Source: CBDDBU01 sp965226045 (GTDB taxonomy: Bacteria; Pseudomonadota; Alphaproteobacteria; VGEJ01). From it: a stretch of DNA of 64,000 bases. Positions 17,573-26,031 of this stretch are shown here, piece after piece; the first letter of the stretch is position 1, and each line of letters begins with the position of its first letter. The notes beneath the pieces were generated by a model. That model was not told where the DNA came from. It saw only the letters and a program-made list of their open reading frames with translations, and did not search any database. The translations under genes and the position numbers were made by a program. Location: contig CBDDBU010000028.1 in the NCBI GenBank assembly GCA_965226045.1, positions 310,001-374,000 on the forward strand. Direction: 5' to 3'.

Positions 17573-18390
17573 GAGAGAGCCGGATCGAGCGGCGTTTCGC
17601 GGCGTTGAAGCGCGCGGGGCGGGCCGGCTTGGTGACCTTCATCAGCGCCGGCGATCCCGACCGCGACACCAGCGCGGCCCTTCTCCACGGTCTGCCAGCG
17701 GCCGGCGCCGATCTGATCGAGCTCGGCATGCCCTTTACCGACCCGATGGCCGATGGACCGGCGATCCAGGCCGCCAGCCTGCGCGCGCTCGGGGCTGGCG
17801 CGAACATGCATCGCACGCTCGACCTGGTGCGCGGCTTCCGCGCTGTCGACGACACAACGCCCATCGTGCTGATGGGCTACTACAACCCGATCTACATCTA
17901 TGAGCCTGGGCGCTTTCTCGCCGACGCCCTATCGAGCGGGGTCGACGGCCTGATCGTCGTCGATCTGCCGCCCGAGGAAGACGCTGAGCTCTGCATTCCG
18001 GCGCTCGCCGCTGGGCTACACTTCATCCGGCTGGCCACGCCGACCACCGACGAGCGCCGGCTGCCCCGTGTGCTCACCAATACCTCGGGCTTCCTCTACT
18101 ACGTCTCGATCGCCGGCATCACCGGGGCGAGATCGCCGGAGCTCACGACGGTTCGCGCCGCGGTCGAGCGGCTGCGCCGTCACACCAGCCTGCCGATCGC
18201 GGTCGGCTTCGGCCTCAAGACCGCCGCGCAAACCGCCGCTGTCGCCGGTTTCGCCGATGCCGTGGTGGTGGGCTCGGCCCTCGTTGATCGGGTCGCGGCG
18301 GGCCTCGACGCCGACGGTCGGGCGGGTCCGGGCCTGGTCGCCGATGTGCTCGGCTTGGTCAGCGACCTCGCGGCGGGCGTCCGCGCATGA
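17569..18390 (+). CDS. trpA: Tryptophan synthase alpha subunit
   Basis: The 273 aa TIM-barrel subunit cleaves indole-3-glycerol phosphate to indole and glyceraldehyde-3-phosphate. The catalytic Glu is in 'ADLIELGMPFTDPMADGP' and the catalytic Asp in 'GVDGLIVVDLPPEED'. Phosphate binding is at 'VSIAGITGAR' and 'PIAVGFGLKTA'. GTG 17569 is chosen for its four-base overlap with trpB and because the residues after it (RIERRFAALKRAGRAGLV) match the family. It overlaps accD by ATGA. Confidence 0.95.
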   Translation: MRESRIERRFAALKRAGRAGLVTFISAGDPDRDTSAALLHGLPAAGADLIELGMPFTDPMADGPAIQAASLRALGAGANMHRTLDLVRGFRAVDDTTPIVLMGYYNPIYIYEPGRFLADALSSGVDGLIVVDLPPEEDAELCIPALAAGLHFIRLATPTTDERRLPRVLTNTSGFLYYVSIAGITGARSPELTTVRAAVERLRRHTSLPIAVGFGLKTAAQTAAVAGFADAVVVGSALVDRVAAGLDADGRAGPGLVADVLGLVSDLAAGVRA

Positions 18391-19307
18391 GCTGGCTTTC
18401 CAATTTCGTGCGCCCGCGCATCCAGGCGCTGGTGAGCAAGCGCGAGACCCCCGAAAACCTGTGGCTCACGTGCGGCAAGTGTAGCCAGATGATCTTCCAT
18501 CGCGACCTCGAGACCAACCTGCACGTGTGCCCCCACTGCGAGCACCACATGCGGGTCGGTCCGAACCAGAGGTTCGCCGCGCTGTTCGACGCGGACAGTT
18601 TCCAACGCATCGAGTTGCAGAGGGTGCCGGTCGACCCGCTCAAGTTCAAGGACGAGAAGCGCTACGTCGATCGGCTGCGCGAGAACCGGCAGAAGACGGG
18701 CGAGGACGAGGCGATCGCGGTCGCCCACGGCACCATGGACGGGCTCGCCGTGGTTGTCGCCTGTCAGAACTTCGCCTTCATGGGCGGATCGATGGGCCTT
18801 GCCACCGGCGAGGCGATGTTGGCCGCGGCACGGCTCGCGGTGCTGCAAGAGGCGTCCTTGATCACCATCTCGGCGACCGGCGGGGCGCGCATGCAAGAGG
18901 GCATTCTGTCGTTGATGCAGATGCCGCGCACCGCGATCGCCGTGGCCCAGGTGCGCGAGGCGGGGCTGCCCTACCTCAGTGTGCTCAGCGATCCGACCAC
19001 CGGCGGCGTCACCGCGTCGTTCGCCATGCTCGGCGACATCACGATCGCCGAACCGCGCGCGCTGATCGGCTTCGCCGGCCCGCGGGTGATCCAAAACACC
19101 ATTGGCGAGACCCTGCCCGAAGGCTTCCAGCGGGCCGAATACCTGCTCGATCACGGCATGATCGACATGGTCGTGCCGCGCAAGGAGCTGCGGGCGACCC
19201 TGATCCGGCTCCTCGACATGTTGCGCCGGCCGCGCGCGCAAGGGCCGGCCGCCGGCGCGGCCATCGCACCGACCGACGTGCTTGCCCCCGAGGGCCCGAC
19301 GCCCTGA
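18387..19307 (+). CDS. accD: Acetyl-CoA carboxylase carboxyltransferase subunit beta
   Basis: The 306 aa subunit, with AccA, transfers CO2 from carboxybiotin to acetyl-CoA, the first step of fatty acid synthesis. The N-terminal zinc ribbon is C29-x2-C32 ... C48-x2-C51. The crotonase-like core shows 'MGGSMGLATGEAMLAAARLA', 'SATGGARMQEGILSLMQM' and 'PTTGGVTASFAMLGDI'. The C-terminal ~20 residues are Ala/Pro-rich and variable. It is coupled to trpA by ATGA and followed 11 bases later by folC. Confidence 0.95.
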   Translation: MSWLSNFVRPRIQALVSKRETPENLWLTCGKCSQMIFHRDLETNLHVCPHCEHHMRVGPNQRFAALFDADSFQRIELQRVPVDPLKFKDEKRYVDRLRENRQKTGEDEAIAVAHGTMDGLAVVVACQNFAFMGGSMGLATGEAMLAAARLAVLQEASLITISATGGARMQEGILSLMQMPRTAIAVAQVREAGLPYLSVLSDPTTGGVTASFAMLGDITIAEPRALIGFAGPRVIQNTIGETLPEGFQRAEYLLDHGMIDMVVPRKELRATLIRLLDMLRRPRAQGPAAGAAIAPTDVLAPEGPTP

Positions 19308-19318
19308 CCAGCGATGCC

Positions 19319-20611
19319 GTGCTCAGCCGCCTGATGCGGCTGCACCCCAAGCTCATCGACCTGTCGCTCGATCGCATGTGGCGGATCTTGGCCCGTCTCG
19401 GGCACCCCGAACGCCGTCTACCGCCGGTGGTCCACGTCGCCGGCACCAACGGCAAGGGCTCGGTCGTCGCGATGCTGCGGGCGATGTTGGAGGCGGCGGG
19501 GTATCGGACCCAAGCCTATACCTCGCCGCATCTGGTGCGCTTCGCCGAGCGCGTCCGGCTGGCCGACGGCCCGATCGACGAGGCGGCGCTGACGGCGATT
19601 CTGGAGGAATGCGAGGCGGTCAACGGCCCGACGCCCATCACCTATTTCGAGATCACGACCGCCGCCGCGCTACTCGCGTTCTCGCGCTCGCGCGCCGATA
19701 TCCTGCTCCTGGAGGTGGGACTGGGCGGCCGTCTCGACGCCACCAACGTGATCGAGCGCCCGCTGCTCACCGCCATCACGCCGGTCGCGCTCGATCACCA
19801 GCAATACCTGGGTCCCGACCTGTCCTCGATCGCGGCCGAGAAAGCCGCGATCATGAAGCCCGGCGTGATGGCGGTCATCGGCCCGCAATCCAGTGCCACC
19901 GCGCGCGTCATCGCCGGGCATTCGCGTCGGGTCGGGGCGCCGCTAATGCGCCACGCCCGGCGCGGGCCGTGGCCGGGGCGTTGGACCACGCGCACGGTCG
20001 GCGAGCGCATGGCGGTGCGGGTCGAGGACCGGCTCTTCGACCTGCCCCCGCCAGCCCTCGCCGGGGGCCATCAAGTCGACAACGCGGGCCTGGCCATCGC
20101 CTGCCTGACGCGGCTCGACGGCTTCAACGTCGATGACGGCGCGATGGCGGCCGGGCTGCGGCGGACCGAGTGGCCGGCGCGCCTCCAGCGCCTCGACGGC
20201 GGGTCGCTGCGGGCGCTGCTGCCGGCGGACGCCGAGCTGTGGCTCGATGGCGGCCATAATCCGGCGGCCGGCGCGGCGCTCGCGCGATGGTGCGCATCGG
20301 CACGCGCGGCGCGTCCGCTGGCCCTGATAGTCGGCATGCTCAAAACCAAGGACGACTGCGCCTTCTTCGCGCCGTTGGCACCGCTCGCCGAGGTTGTTTA
20401 CGCGGTGCCCATTCCCGGCGAAGCGGCCGCGCGCGCGGCCGCGGCCACGGCGAGCGGTGCGCGCGCGGCCGGCATTCCTGCCCACGCGGCGCGCTCGGTA
20501 ACCGCGGCCCTTTCACGCATCGCGCGAACGCTACGGCGGCCGCGCGTGCTGATCTGCGGCTCGCTCTATCTCGCCGGCCAGGTGCTGGCGGATGAGGCGG
20601 TGCTTAGATAA
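19319..20611 (+). CDS. folC: Bifunctional folylpolyglutamate / dihydrofolate synthase
   Basis: The 430 aa ATP-dependent Mur-ligase-like enzyme adds glutamate to dihydropteroate and folates. The P-loop is 'HVAGTNGKGSVVAMLRAML' (residues about 39-57). The family motif 'TSPHLVRFAERVRL', 'LLEVGLGGRLDATNVI' (metal/ATP site) and the C-domain 'LWLDGGHNPAAGAALA' follow. GTG 19319 (VLSRLMRLHPKLIDLSL) gives the standard N-terminus 11 bases after accD. Its stop overlaps the convergent trxA stop by eight bases. Confidence 0.92.
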   Translation: MLSRLMRLHPKLIDLSLDRMWRILARLGHPERRLPPVVHVAGTNGKGSVVAMLRAMLEAAGYRTQAYTSPHLVRFAERVRLADGPIDEAALTAILEECEAVNGPTPITYFEITTAAALLAFSRSRADILLLEVGLGGRLDATNVIERPLLTAITPVALDHQQYLGPDLSSIAAEKAAIMKPGVMAVIGPQSSATARVIAGHSRRVGAPLMRHARRGPWPGRWTTRTVGERMAVRVEDRLFDLPPPALAGGHQVDNAGLAIACLTRLDGFNVDDGAMAAGLRRTEWPARLQRLDGGSLRALLPADAELWLDGGHNPAAGAALARWCASARAARPLALIVGMLKTKDDCAFFAPLAPLAEVVYAVPIPGEAAARAAAATASGARAAGIPAHAARSVTAALSRIARTLRRPRVLICGSLYLAGQVLADEAVLR

Positions 20612-20924
20612 CCGATTCTATCCACTCGGCGAGCTTGCTCTTGGGCAGCGCGCCGACCTTGGTCGCCGCGACCTGGCCGTTCTTGAACAACATCAAGGTG
20701 GGGATGCCGCGTACGCCGAATTTGTTCGGCGTCACCGGGTTCTCGTCGATGTTGACCTTGGCGACGATGAGCCGGCCATCCATGTCCTTGGCGATTTCCG
20801 CGATGTGCGGGGCGATCTGCTTGCACGGCGCGCACCATTCCGCCCAATAGTCGACGAGCACCGGCGCGCTGGCCTGCAGCACATCGCGCTCGAAGGAGTC
20901 GTCGGTCACGGTGTTGATATTCAT
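20604..20924 (-). CDS. trxA: Thioredoxin
   Basis: The 106 aa protein is a cytoplasmic disulfide reductase. The active site reads WC31-A-P-C34-K rather than the canonical WCGPCK. The buried Asp of 'VDYWAEW' and the cis-proline of 'GIPTLMLFKNG' are present. The start at ATG 20924 follows AGGAGGAC, a strong ribosome site. It is convergent with folC (8 bp overlap). In related genomes it sits directly beside addA; here about 5 kb of Fic and IS sequence has come between. Confidence 0.93.
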   Translation of the reverse strand: MNINTVTDDSFERDVLQASAPVLVDYWAEWCAPCKQIAPHIAEIAKDMDGRLIVAKVNIDENPVTPNKFGVRGIPTLMLFKNGQVAATKVGALPKSKLAEWIESVI

Positions 20925-21164
20925 GGCGTCCTCCTGGGCGCTTCCTGGGCCGGCTCGCGCCGGGCGTTTCTTCTGGGTGGTTGGCTGAGCGGTCGTCTCT
21001 GTCTCGGCTCGGGGCCGCCAAACGGTCTGACACGACGCCTCAAGCGTCACAACGATGGTCGGGATATGCGCCCGAGGGCACTTCTGAATCTAGGGTTACC
21101 CCCCATGCCCGTCAAGACGCCGGCGGCGCGGGCCACGAACTAACCCGCTGGGCCCGGCGGTTTC
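20925..21164. other. Intergenic region upstream of trxA
   Basis: The 240 bp between the trxA start and the end of the Fic gene should hold the trxA promoter on the minus strand. I see no convincing -35/-10 pair, RNA gene or repeat in it. Confidence 0.4.
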
Positions 21165-21686
21165 TTAGTCTTCGCCGCGCAATTGTGCTTCTAGAAGGCG
21201 CGCCACGTAAGAGTCCATCACGGTAAGATCGAGTTGCCCCTGATCCCATGCACGGTCGACCGCCCACAGGGCCTCATAATACGGTCGGCGATCTTCCCTG
21301 ATCCGTTCAGAGACGATCTTACGCCCCGGAAGCAGGCCGCCCGAGCGGACGCAAAGAAGATAGTAACAAGTGGCGCGCGCCGTTCGCCCATTTCCTTCGA
21401 TGAAGGGATGAATCCAGTTTAGGCGCCATAGGCCATAGGCCGCCAACTGCGTCGGCGTTCCATTGTGCCAATTCTCGTGAATGAATGAGAGGAACCGGTC
21501 CATGAGCTTCGGCACCCGTTCATCGTGCGGTGGCTTATGGCTCCCGACGTATATTGGCTCCTCGCGGAATCGCCCACCAAACTGTGAGATATTCGCGATC
21601 GCTACATGGTTCAGCACCCACAACGCATATTTATCAAGCGCGGTCGGACCTTGCTTGATCCCGATTTCAATACAGTTCGTAAGCAA
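21165..21686 (-). CDS. Fic-domain protein (adenylyltransferase family), N-terminus damaged
   Basis: The Fic core motif 'HPFIEGNGRTARATCYYLL' (H93 from the TTG start) is complete. It includes the catalytic His, the anion-hole Gly-Asn-Gly and Arg, so the domain could transfer AMP or another phosphoryl group onto a protein. The preceding 'FGGRFREEPIYVG' flap is also present. The open frame extends upstream to a TAG near 21762 without an ATG (TLVLEEDDPGLYTQVQERNL). The natural N-terminus ('NGNDPLAPDFLDA') lies in another frame just upstream, indicating a one-base frameshift. An IS66 element sits about 50 bp upstream, between this gene and its usual short partner gene. Expression is doubtful. Confidence 0.65.
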   Translation of the reverse strand: MLTNCIEIGIKQGPTALDKYALWVLNHVAIANISQFGGRFREEPIYVGSHKPPHDERVPKLMDRFLSFIHENWHNGTPTQLAAYGLWRLNWIHPFIEGNGRTARATCYYLLCVRSGGLLPGRKIVSERIREDRRPYYEALWAVDRAWDQGQLDLTVMDSYVARLLEAQLRGED

Positions 21687-21960
21687 GTCGTACTGACGGA
21701 GGAGATTCCGTTCTTGAACTTGCGTGTATAGACCGGGATCATCTTCTTCAAGGACAAGCGTCTAAGAAGTCCGGCGCCAGCGGGTCGTTTCCGTTTGAGG
21801 CGTCTTATGTTGTAACTACCCAGGTACCCCGCTCCTGACCGCGAGAGGATGATGTAGGTGGTCGCCGGGGCCGGGTTTCCGCCGCCGCGTCGTTGATCGT
21901 CTCTTGACTCCATAGAATCGGGCGTCTATGGGTTGCGCTCTCGTGTGACGGGAGCGGCGC

Positions 21961-22626
21961 GTGGGATATTTCGGGTCGAAGGCGACGAGCGGTCTGTGCC
22001 AGGCGCTGATTGCGCTGATGCCGCCGCACAGCGTTTACATCGAGAGCCACCTGGGGGGCGGTGCGCTGATGAAGCGCAAGCCAACGGGCGTGCGCTCGAT
22101 CGGCATCGACCGCGATGCGCAGGCGCTCGAGGCCTTTGCCTGTGACTACCCGGTCGAGTTGGTGCATGGCTGTGCCCATGCCTTTTTGGCCTCGTTCCCG
22201 TTTCTGGGCCCGGAGCTGGTCTACAGCGATCCCCCCTATCTGCACGCGACCCGCCGTTCGGCACGGCGCTATCGCTTCGACTACGAGGAGGTCGACCATG
22301 TCGCGCTCCTGGACCTGCTCAAGGATCTGCCCTGCCAGGTGATGGTCTCGGGCCATCCCTCGGCGCTCTATGACGAGATGCTGGCGGGCTGGCGCAGTCT
22401 GGCGCTGCAGGTGACGACCCAGGCCCAGGTGCGGACCGAGGTCGTGTGGTTCAACTTCGCGCCCGACCGGGTGCATTGGGCGAGCTACGCAGGCCGGAAC
22501 TTCACCGACCGCCAGCGCATCAAGCGTAAGGCGGCCAACTGGGGCCGGCGTTACAAGGCCTTGCCGGCGGGCGAACGCCTCGCGGTGCTGGCCGCCATGA
22601 TGGCCGTCGATGCCGAGGACCCGTGA
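21961..22626 (+). CDS. D12-class DNA adenine N6-methyltransferase (IS66 passenger)
   Basis: The 221 aa protein from GTG 21961 has the Dam-like order of motifs. Motif X is GYFGSK (residues 2-6), the SAM-binding motif I is 'VYIESHLGGGALM' (25-37), and the catalytic motif IV is 'YSDPPYL' (88-94). 'VMVSGHPSALYDEML' (128-141) and 'TEVVWFN' (159-165) follow. It should methylate the N6 of adenine in a short target site; specificity cannot be read off. It lies wholly inside the IS66 terminal repeats, and its stop overlaps the next start (GTGA), so it moves and is transcribed with the transposase. No restriction partner is visible. The frame is intact although the transposase is not. Confidence 0.85.
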   Translation: MGYFGSKATSGLCQALIALMPPHSVYIESHLGGGALMKRKPTGVRSIGIDRDAQALEAFACDYPVELVHGCAHAFLASFPFLGPELVYSDPPYLHATRRSARRYRFDYEEVDHVALLDLLKDLPCQVMVSGHPSALYDEMLAGWRSLALQVTTQAQVRTEVVWFNFAPDRVHWASYAGRNFTDRQRIKRKAANWGRRYKALPAGERLAVLAAMMAVDAEDP

Positions 22627-24167
22627 CGCTGTCGCGCTGGCACGAGGACCTCGCCGCCCATGACGAGGCCTTCGCGTGCCTGCAAGATCTTCTTGACCCC
22701 TCATCCTTCGCAACCACAGTCGTCAAGGACCTTCCGGGAATGGGGCCAGGGGCTGTTGCGCCTGGCCACGGCGCTCGTCCGGGAGAATGCCGCGCTCGAG
22801 CGGGAGAACGCGACCCTGCGGGACCGCATCGCCGAGCTCGAGCGGAGCGCGGCGCTTGACAGCACCACCAGCAGCAAGCCGCCCGCCAGCGACGGCCTGC
22901 GCAAGAAGAGCGGAACCCAGAGGCGCACCCGAAGCCAGCGCGGCAAGTCCGGCAGCCCAGGCCAAGCGGCGGCCAGCCGGGCCACAAGGGAACGACGCTG
23001 GCGCGGACCGAGAGCCCGGACCATGTTGTGGATCATGACCCCTCCGCCTGTTCGGGCTGCGGCGCACCGCTGTCGGACGCCGACCGTCACCGCGCGCCCG
23101 TCTGTCGACAGGTCTTCGATGTGCCCGAGCCACGCCCCCTGGAGGTCACCGAACACCGCGCCCATCGCTGCCTCTGCGGCGCCTGCGCCACCGTGACAGG
23201 AGCCGTCTTCCCGGACGGCGTGACCGCCCCGGTCCAGTACGGGCCACGCATCACCGCCTGGGTGAGCTACCTGCTGTACGCCCAGTTCGTTCCCGAGAAG
23301 CGCTTGGCCGAACTCATGAGCGACCTCTTCGCAGTGTCCATCTCCACAGCCACGATCACCGCCATGGGCCGGCGAACCGCCAGGCGCTTCGAGCCCTTCC
23401 TCGCCCATGTCGCAGACGTGATCCGCACAGCGGTCCCGGTCAAGCACCTCGACGAAACCGGCCTGCGGATCGCCGCCCGTACCCGCTGGCTCCACGTGCT
23501 GTGCACCCCATTCCTGACCGTCCTGCGCATCGGCGCGGGACGCGGCGATGTCGAAAAGGACCTCGAAGGCATCCTCATCCATGACGATTACGCCGCCTAC
23601 TTCACCCTCAAGGGCGTGCGCCACGGCGCCTGCAACGCCCATCACCTGCGCGAACTCCAGGCCCTGATCGACATCGAGAAGGAAGACTGGGCAAAGAGCA
23701 TGCACCGCCTCCTTGAGCGCGCACACAGGGCTACCCGCTTCTCCCGTGAGAACGGCCGCGACGTGCCCGCCTCCCTGGTGGCCCGGATCTCGCGGGCCTG
23801 GGCCCGCATCCTCGACCACGCCATCGCCTTCCACGAGGCGCAGCCGCCGCTCCGGACCGGCAAGCGCGGACGAAAGAAACACCGCATCGGTCATAACCTC
23901 GCGCTCCGCCTCCGCAAGCACAAGGAGGGATGCCTGCGATTCCTCACCGACCCGCGCACGCCGTTTACGAACAATGAGGCCGAACGTGACCTCCGAATGG
24001 CCAAGCTGCGCCAGAAAATCTCCGGTGGCTTCCGCTCCGAGAGGGGTGCCTACAACTTCGCCAGAATGCGTGCCGTCATCGCCACCGCCCGAAAGCAAGG
24101 CTGGAACGTCCTCCAGACCCTGGTGCATCCCGATCCGATGCAACTAATCCCCCAACTGCGCCTCTGA
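22623..24167 (+). pseudogene. IS66-family transposase TnpC, frameshifted
   Basis: The C-terminal 380 codons form a normal IS66 transposase. A zinc-ribbon segment 'CSGCGAPLSDADRHRAP' is followed by the DDE residues in 'HLDETGLRIA', 'ILIHDDYAAYF' and 'FTNNEAERDLRM', and the ending PQLRL. The N-terminal part is split over two further frames. 'MTLSRWHEDLAAHDEAFACL' begins at GTG 22623, then 'WGQGLLRLATALVRENAALE' with a leucine-zipper-like coiled coil is in a second frame. A last shift near 22980 precedes 'GHKGTTLARTESPDHVV'. At least two one-base slips therefore disable it. Confidence 0.82.
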
Positions 24168-24249
24168 GAACACCGGCACCGCTACCAGCCCGGACCCCCA
24201 CGATCCCTCACATACAAACGCTCGGGCCAATCAGACCTGGGTAGTTACC

Positions 24250-24458
24250 TTATGTTTTCTTTATGCGGAAGCTGTTTGACGCCTCGCGCACCGACTCCTT
24301 GGTAATCTTGGCGTTTTCGGGGCGTTGCCATACGCAAAGCTCACCCGCTGCTCCCTTATTTGGTCGTCGGTGACCTCGATCGTGCGTGCCTCCGCTAGCA
24401 GCTTATCCAGCCGCCGATGATCGGGTGCTGGGCCAAAAAACGGCTTGCGAGCGGCCAT
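24250..24458 (-). pseudogene. Short Fic-associated protein (antitoxin-like), frameshifted
   Basis: From ATG 24458 the frame reads MAARKPFFGPAPDHRRLDKL, then 'TDDQIREQRVSFAYGNAP'. A one-base slip at the CCCC near 24319 follows. In the next frame the natural ending continues as 'ENAKITKESVREASNSFRIK' and stops at TAA 24250-24252. Short proteins of this type are found just upstream of fic genes and are likely partners or antitoxins, by analogy with the VbhA/Fic class; I do not recognise the inhibitory helix with certainty. The IS66 target duplication begins at its stop codon, separating it from fic by 2.4 kb. Confidence 0.55.
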
Positions 24459-24531
24459 TCGACGTTCTCCTTTTGCCTTCCCCACAGCTAACCACCAAGG
24501 CGGCATGTTATATGGGAAGCACCGAGGGCGC

Positions 24532-25981
24532 GGCGATGTCCCTATCTCTGTTGAAATTCGTGGGGCAGGCGTCGCTGGTTGATGATGCTATGCTGCCTTC
24601 ATGATGGTTTCAATGGCACTGTCGGCCTGAGCCTTTCTCAAGTGTTCCTGGAGAGCATTTCGGAGGATGGGCAGCTGACGATAGGCCTTGAGGCGACGGA
24701 AGGTTTTCTGGGCCTCCAGCAGGCCGGCGGCGGTCCATCTGAGCGCCATCTCGGCGTGTCTCCAGCGTTTGACGTTGCGGGTGACCTGGCGCACCGTGCC
24801 GAGCGCGTTCTCGACGATGTTGGTGCAGGCGAGCGAGCGCCGGAGTTCGTGCGGCAGGCCGAGGCGGATGACGGTGAGTATCTCGTCCAGCCCCTCCAGG
24901 ATGCTGCCCGAGACGCCCGGTTCCTCATGCTCCAGACGCCGGGCCAGGTTGCGCAGCAGCCGTTCGGCCTTGTCTGCGTCGTCCTGGTCCCAGGCCTGAC
25001 GGAGCGCCTTCTTGACGCTCGCATGCAAATGCAGGGGCAGGCGCTCGATGATGTTACGGCCCTTGTGGACCTGGCAGCGCTGGATGGCGGCGGCCACACC
25101 GAAGGTGTTGCGGATCGCTTTGCTGAGCGCCTTCGCGCCATCGACGATGAACAGCCGGGGCAGCGTCGGATCGAGCCCCCTGGCGAGGAGATTGTCGAGC
25201 AAGGCCTGGACGACGACAGTGTTCTCCGTCGCCCCCTCGACCACGGCCAGGACATGCTTGTCGCCGTTGCCATCGACGCCGATCGCCGCCACCAAGACAT
25301 GGTCGCCGACATGCAGACCGTCGATCTGGATGACCAGCAGGTCGAGCTCCGAGAGGTCCGAGGCAAGCCAGGCCTTCATCTTCTTGCGCGACAGCGCCAC
25401 AAAGCGCCGGGAAACGGCCGACTTCGAGGTGCCGTCGCCACGCGCTTTCGCCAGGTCGCCCTCGGGCAGACGGACCGCGCGGTGGTACTTGCGGGTCGGC
25501 ACGTTCAGCACCATCAGGTTGAGCGCCCACTCGAGCAACAGGTTGCCGTCGCGCAGCACCTGCCAGCTCTCCAAACCCACCTCCTTGCCAGCATGGTCGC
25601 GAACCCGTGGCCGCTGCACTTTCACGCGGCCGCCGTGGTAGCCGATCTCGCTCTGCGTATGGCCCCAGCGATAACCCCGACGGTTCCCATGGCGACGATG
25701 TCGGGCCCCGCACACGGTCGTGGCGTCCTCCTCCATCATCTCGGCCAAGGCCTCGACCCCGGCCAGGAGACAGAACCGATCCACGCTGAGACGGACTGCG
25801 TCCATCGCGTCTGCCAGCGGCGGCATAGGAAACGAGGTGGCAAGGGCTTTCGGGCTACTGGAACTACGGATATTCTTTCCCATGGTGTCGTTCTCCCTCT
25901 TGGGTTTGCAGCACCCGGAGCCTAACGGCTCCAGGAGAGCGACACCTACCTCAACTTTTCAACATCGACCGGGACATCTCC
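24532..25981 (-). mobile_element. IS256-family element, copy A
   Basis: The 1450 bp element has ends GGCGATGTCCC (24532) and, read inward from the other side, GGAGATGTCCC (25981). It is flanked by the 8 bp duplication GAGGGCGC (24524-24531 and 25982-25989). It lies in the gap between the Fic-associated small gene and addA. It is nearly identical, in opposite orientation, to copy B at 49893-51342; by eye the two differ at about two positions. Confidence 0.93.
24588..25883 (-). CDS. IS256-family transposase, copy A
   Basis: The 431 aa mutator-type transposase is intact. It begins MGKNIRSSSSPKALATSFPM. The DDE catalytic positions are in 'VIQIDGLHVGDHVLVAA', 'RLFIVDGAKALSKAI' and the C-terminal '(T)NIVENALGTVRQVT' with a conserved Trp nearby. 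The CHxxR-like 'CQVHKGRNIIERLP' segment is also typical. It differs from copy B by one residue: Pro (CCG, complement 25497-25499) in 'NVPTRKYHR' against Ser there. It should be functional. Confidence 0.92.
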   Translation of the reverse strand: MGKNIRSSSSPKALATSFPMPPLADAMDAVRLSVDRFCLLAGVEALAEMMEEDATTVCGARHRRHGNRRGYRWGHTQSEIGYHGGRVKVQRPRVRDHAGKEVGLESWQVLRDGNLLLEWALNLMVLNVPTRKYHRAVRLPEGDLAKARGDGTSKSAVSRRFVALSRKKMKAWLASDLSELDLLVIQIDGLHVGDHVLVAAIGVDGNGDKHVLAVVEGATENTVVVQALLDNLLARGLDPTLPRLFIVDGAKALSKAIRNTFGVAAAIQRCQVHKGRNIIERLPLHLHASVKKALRQAWDQDDADKAERLLRNLARRLEHEEPGVSGSILEGLDEILTVIRLGLPHELRRSLACTNIVENALGTVRQVTRNVKRWRHAEMALRWTAAGLLEAQKTFRRLKAYRQLPILRNALQEHLRKAQADSAIETIMKAA

Positions 25982-26031
25982 GAGGGCGCACCCCATCGTA
26001 CATACCCGCGATGTCGCCTCCGAACGAGCCC

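Larger units (their letters stand above)
21812..24248 (+). mobile_element. IS66-family element with DNA adenine methylase passenger
   Basis: Perfect 14 bp terminal inverted repeats (GTAACTACCCAGGT at 21812-21825; ACCTGGGTAGTTAC at 24235-24248) are flanked by an exact 8 bp target duplication, CTTATGTT (21804-21811 and 24249-24256). Both features are typical of IS66. The 2437 bp inside hold a D12-class methylase gene followed, with a four-base overlap, by an IS66 tnpC-type transposase. The usual tnpA and tnpB are absent, as in the single-transposase subgroup. The transposase frame is broken, so the copy is probably immobile. It inserted at the end of the Fic-associated small gene. Confidence 0.88.

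Noticed and set aside
18527..19318. A 264-codon extension in front of folC
   Set aside because: It is the folC frame read through the accD gene; its translation is Arg-rich and unrelated, and the FolC N-terminus begins at 19319.
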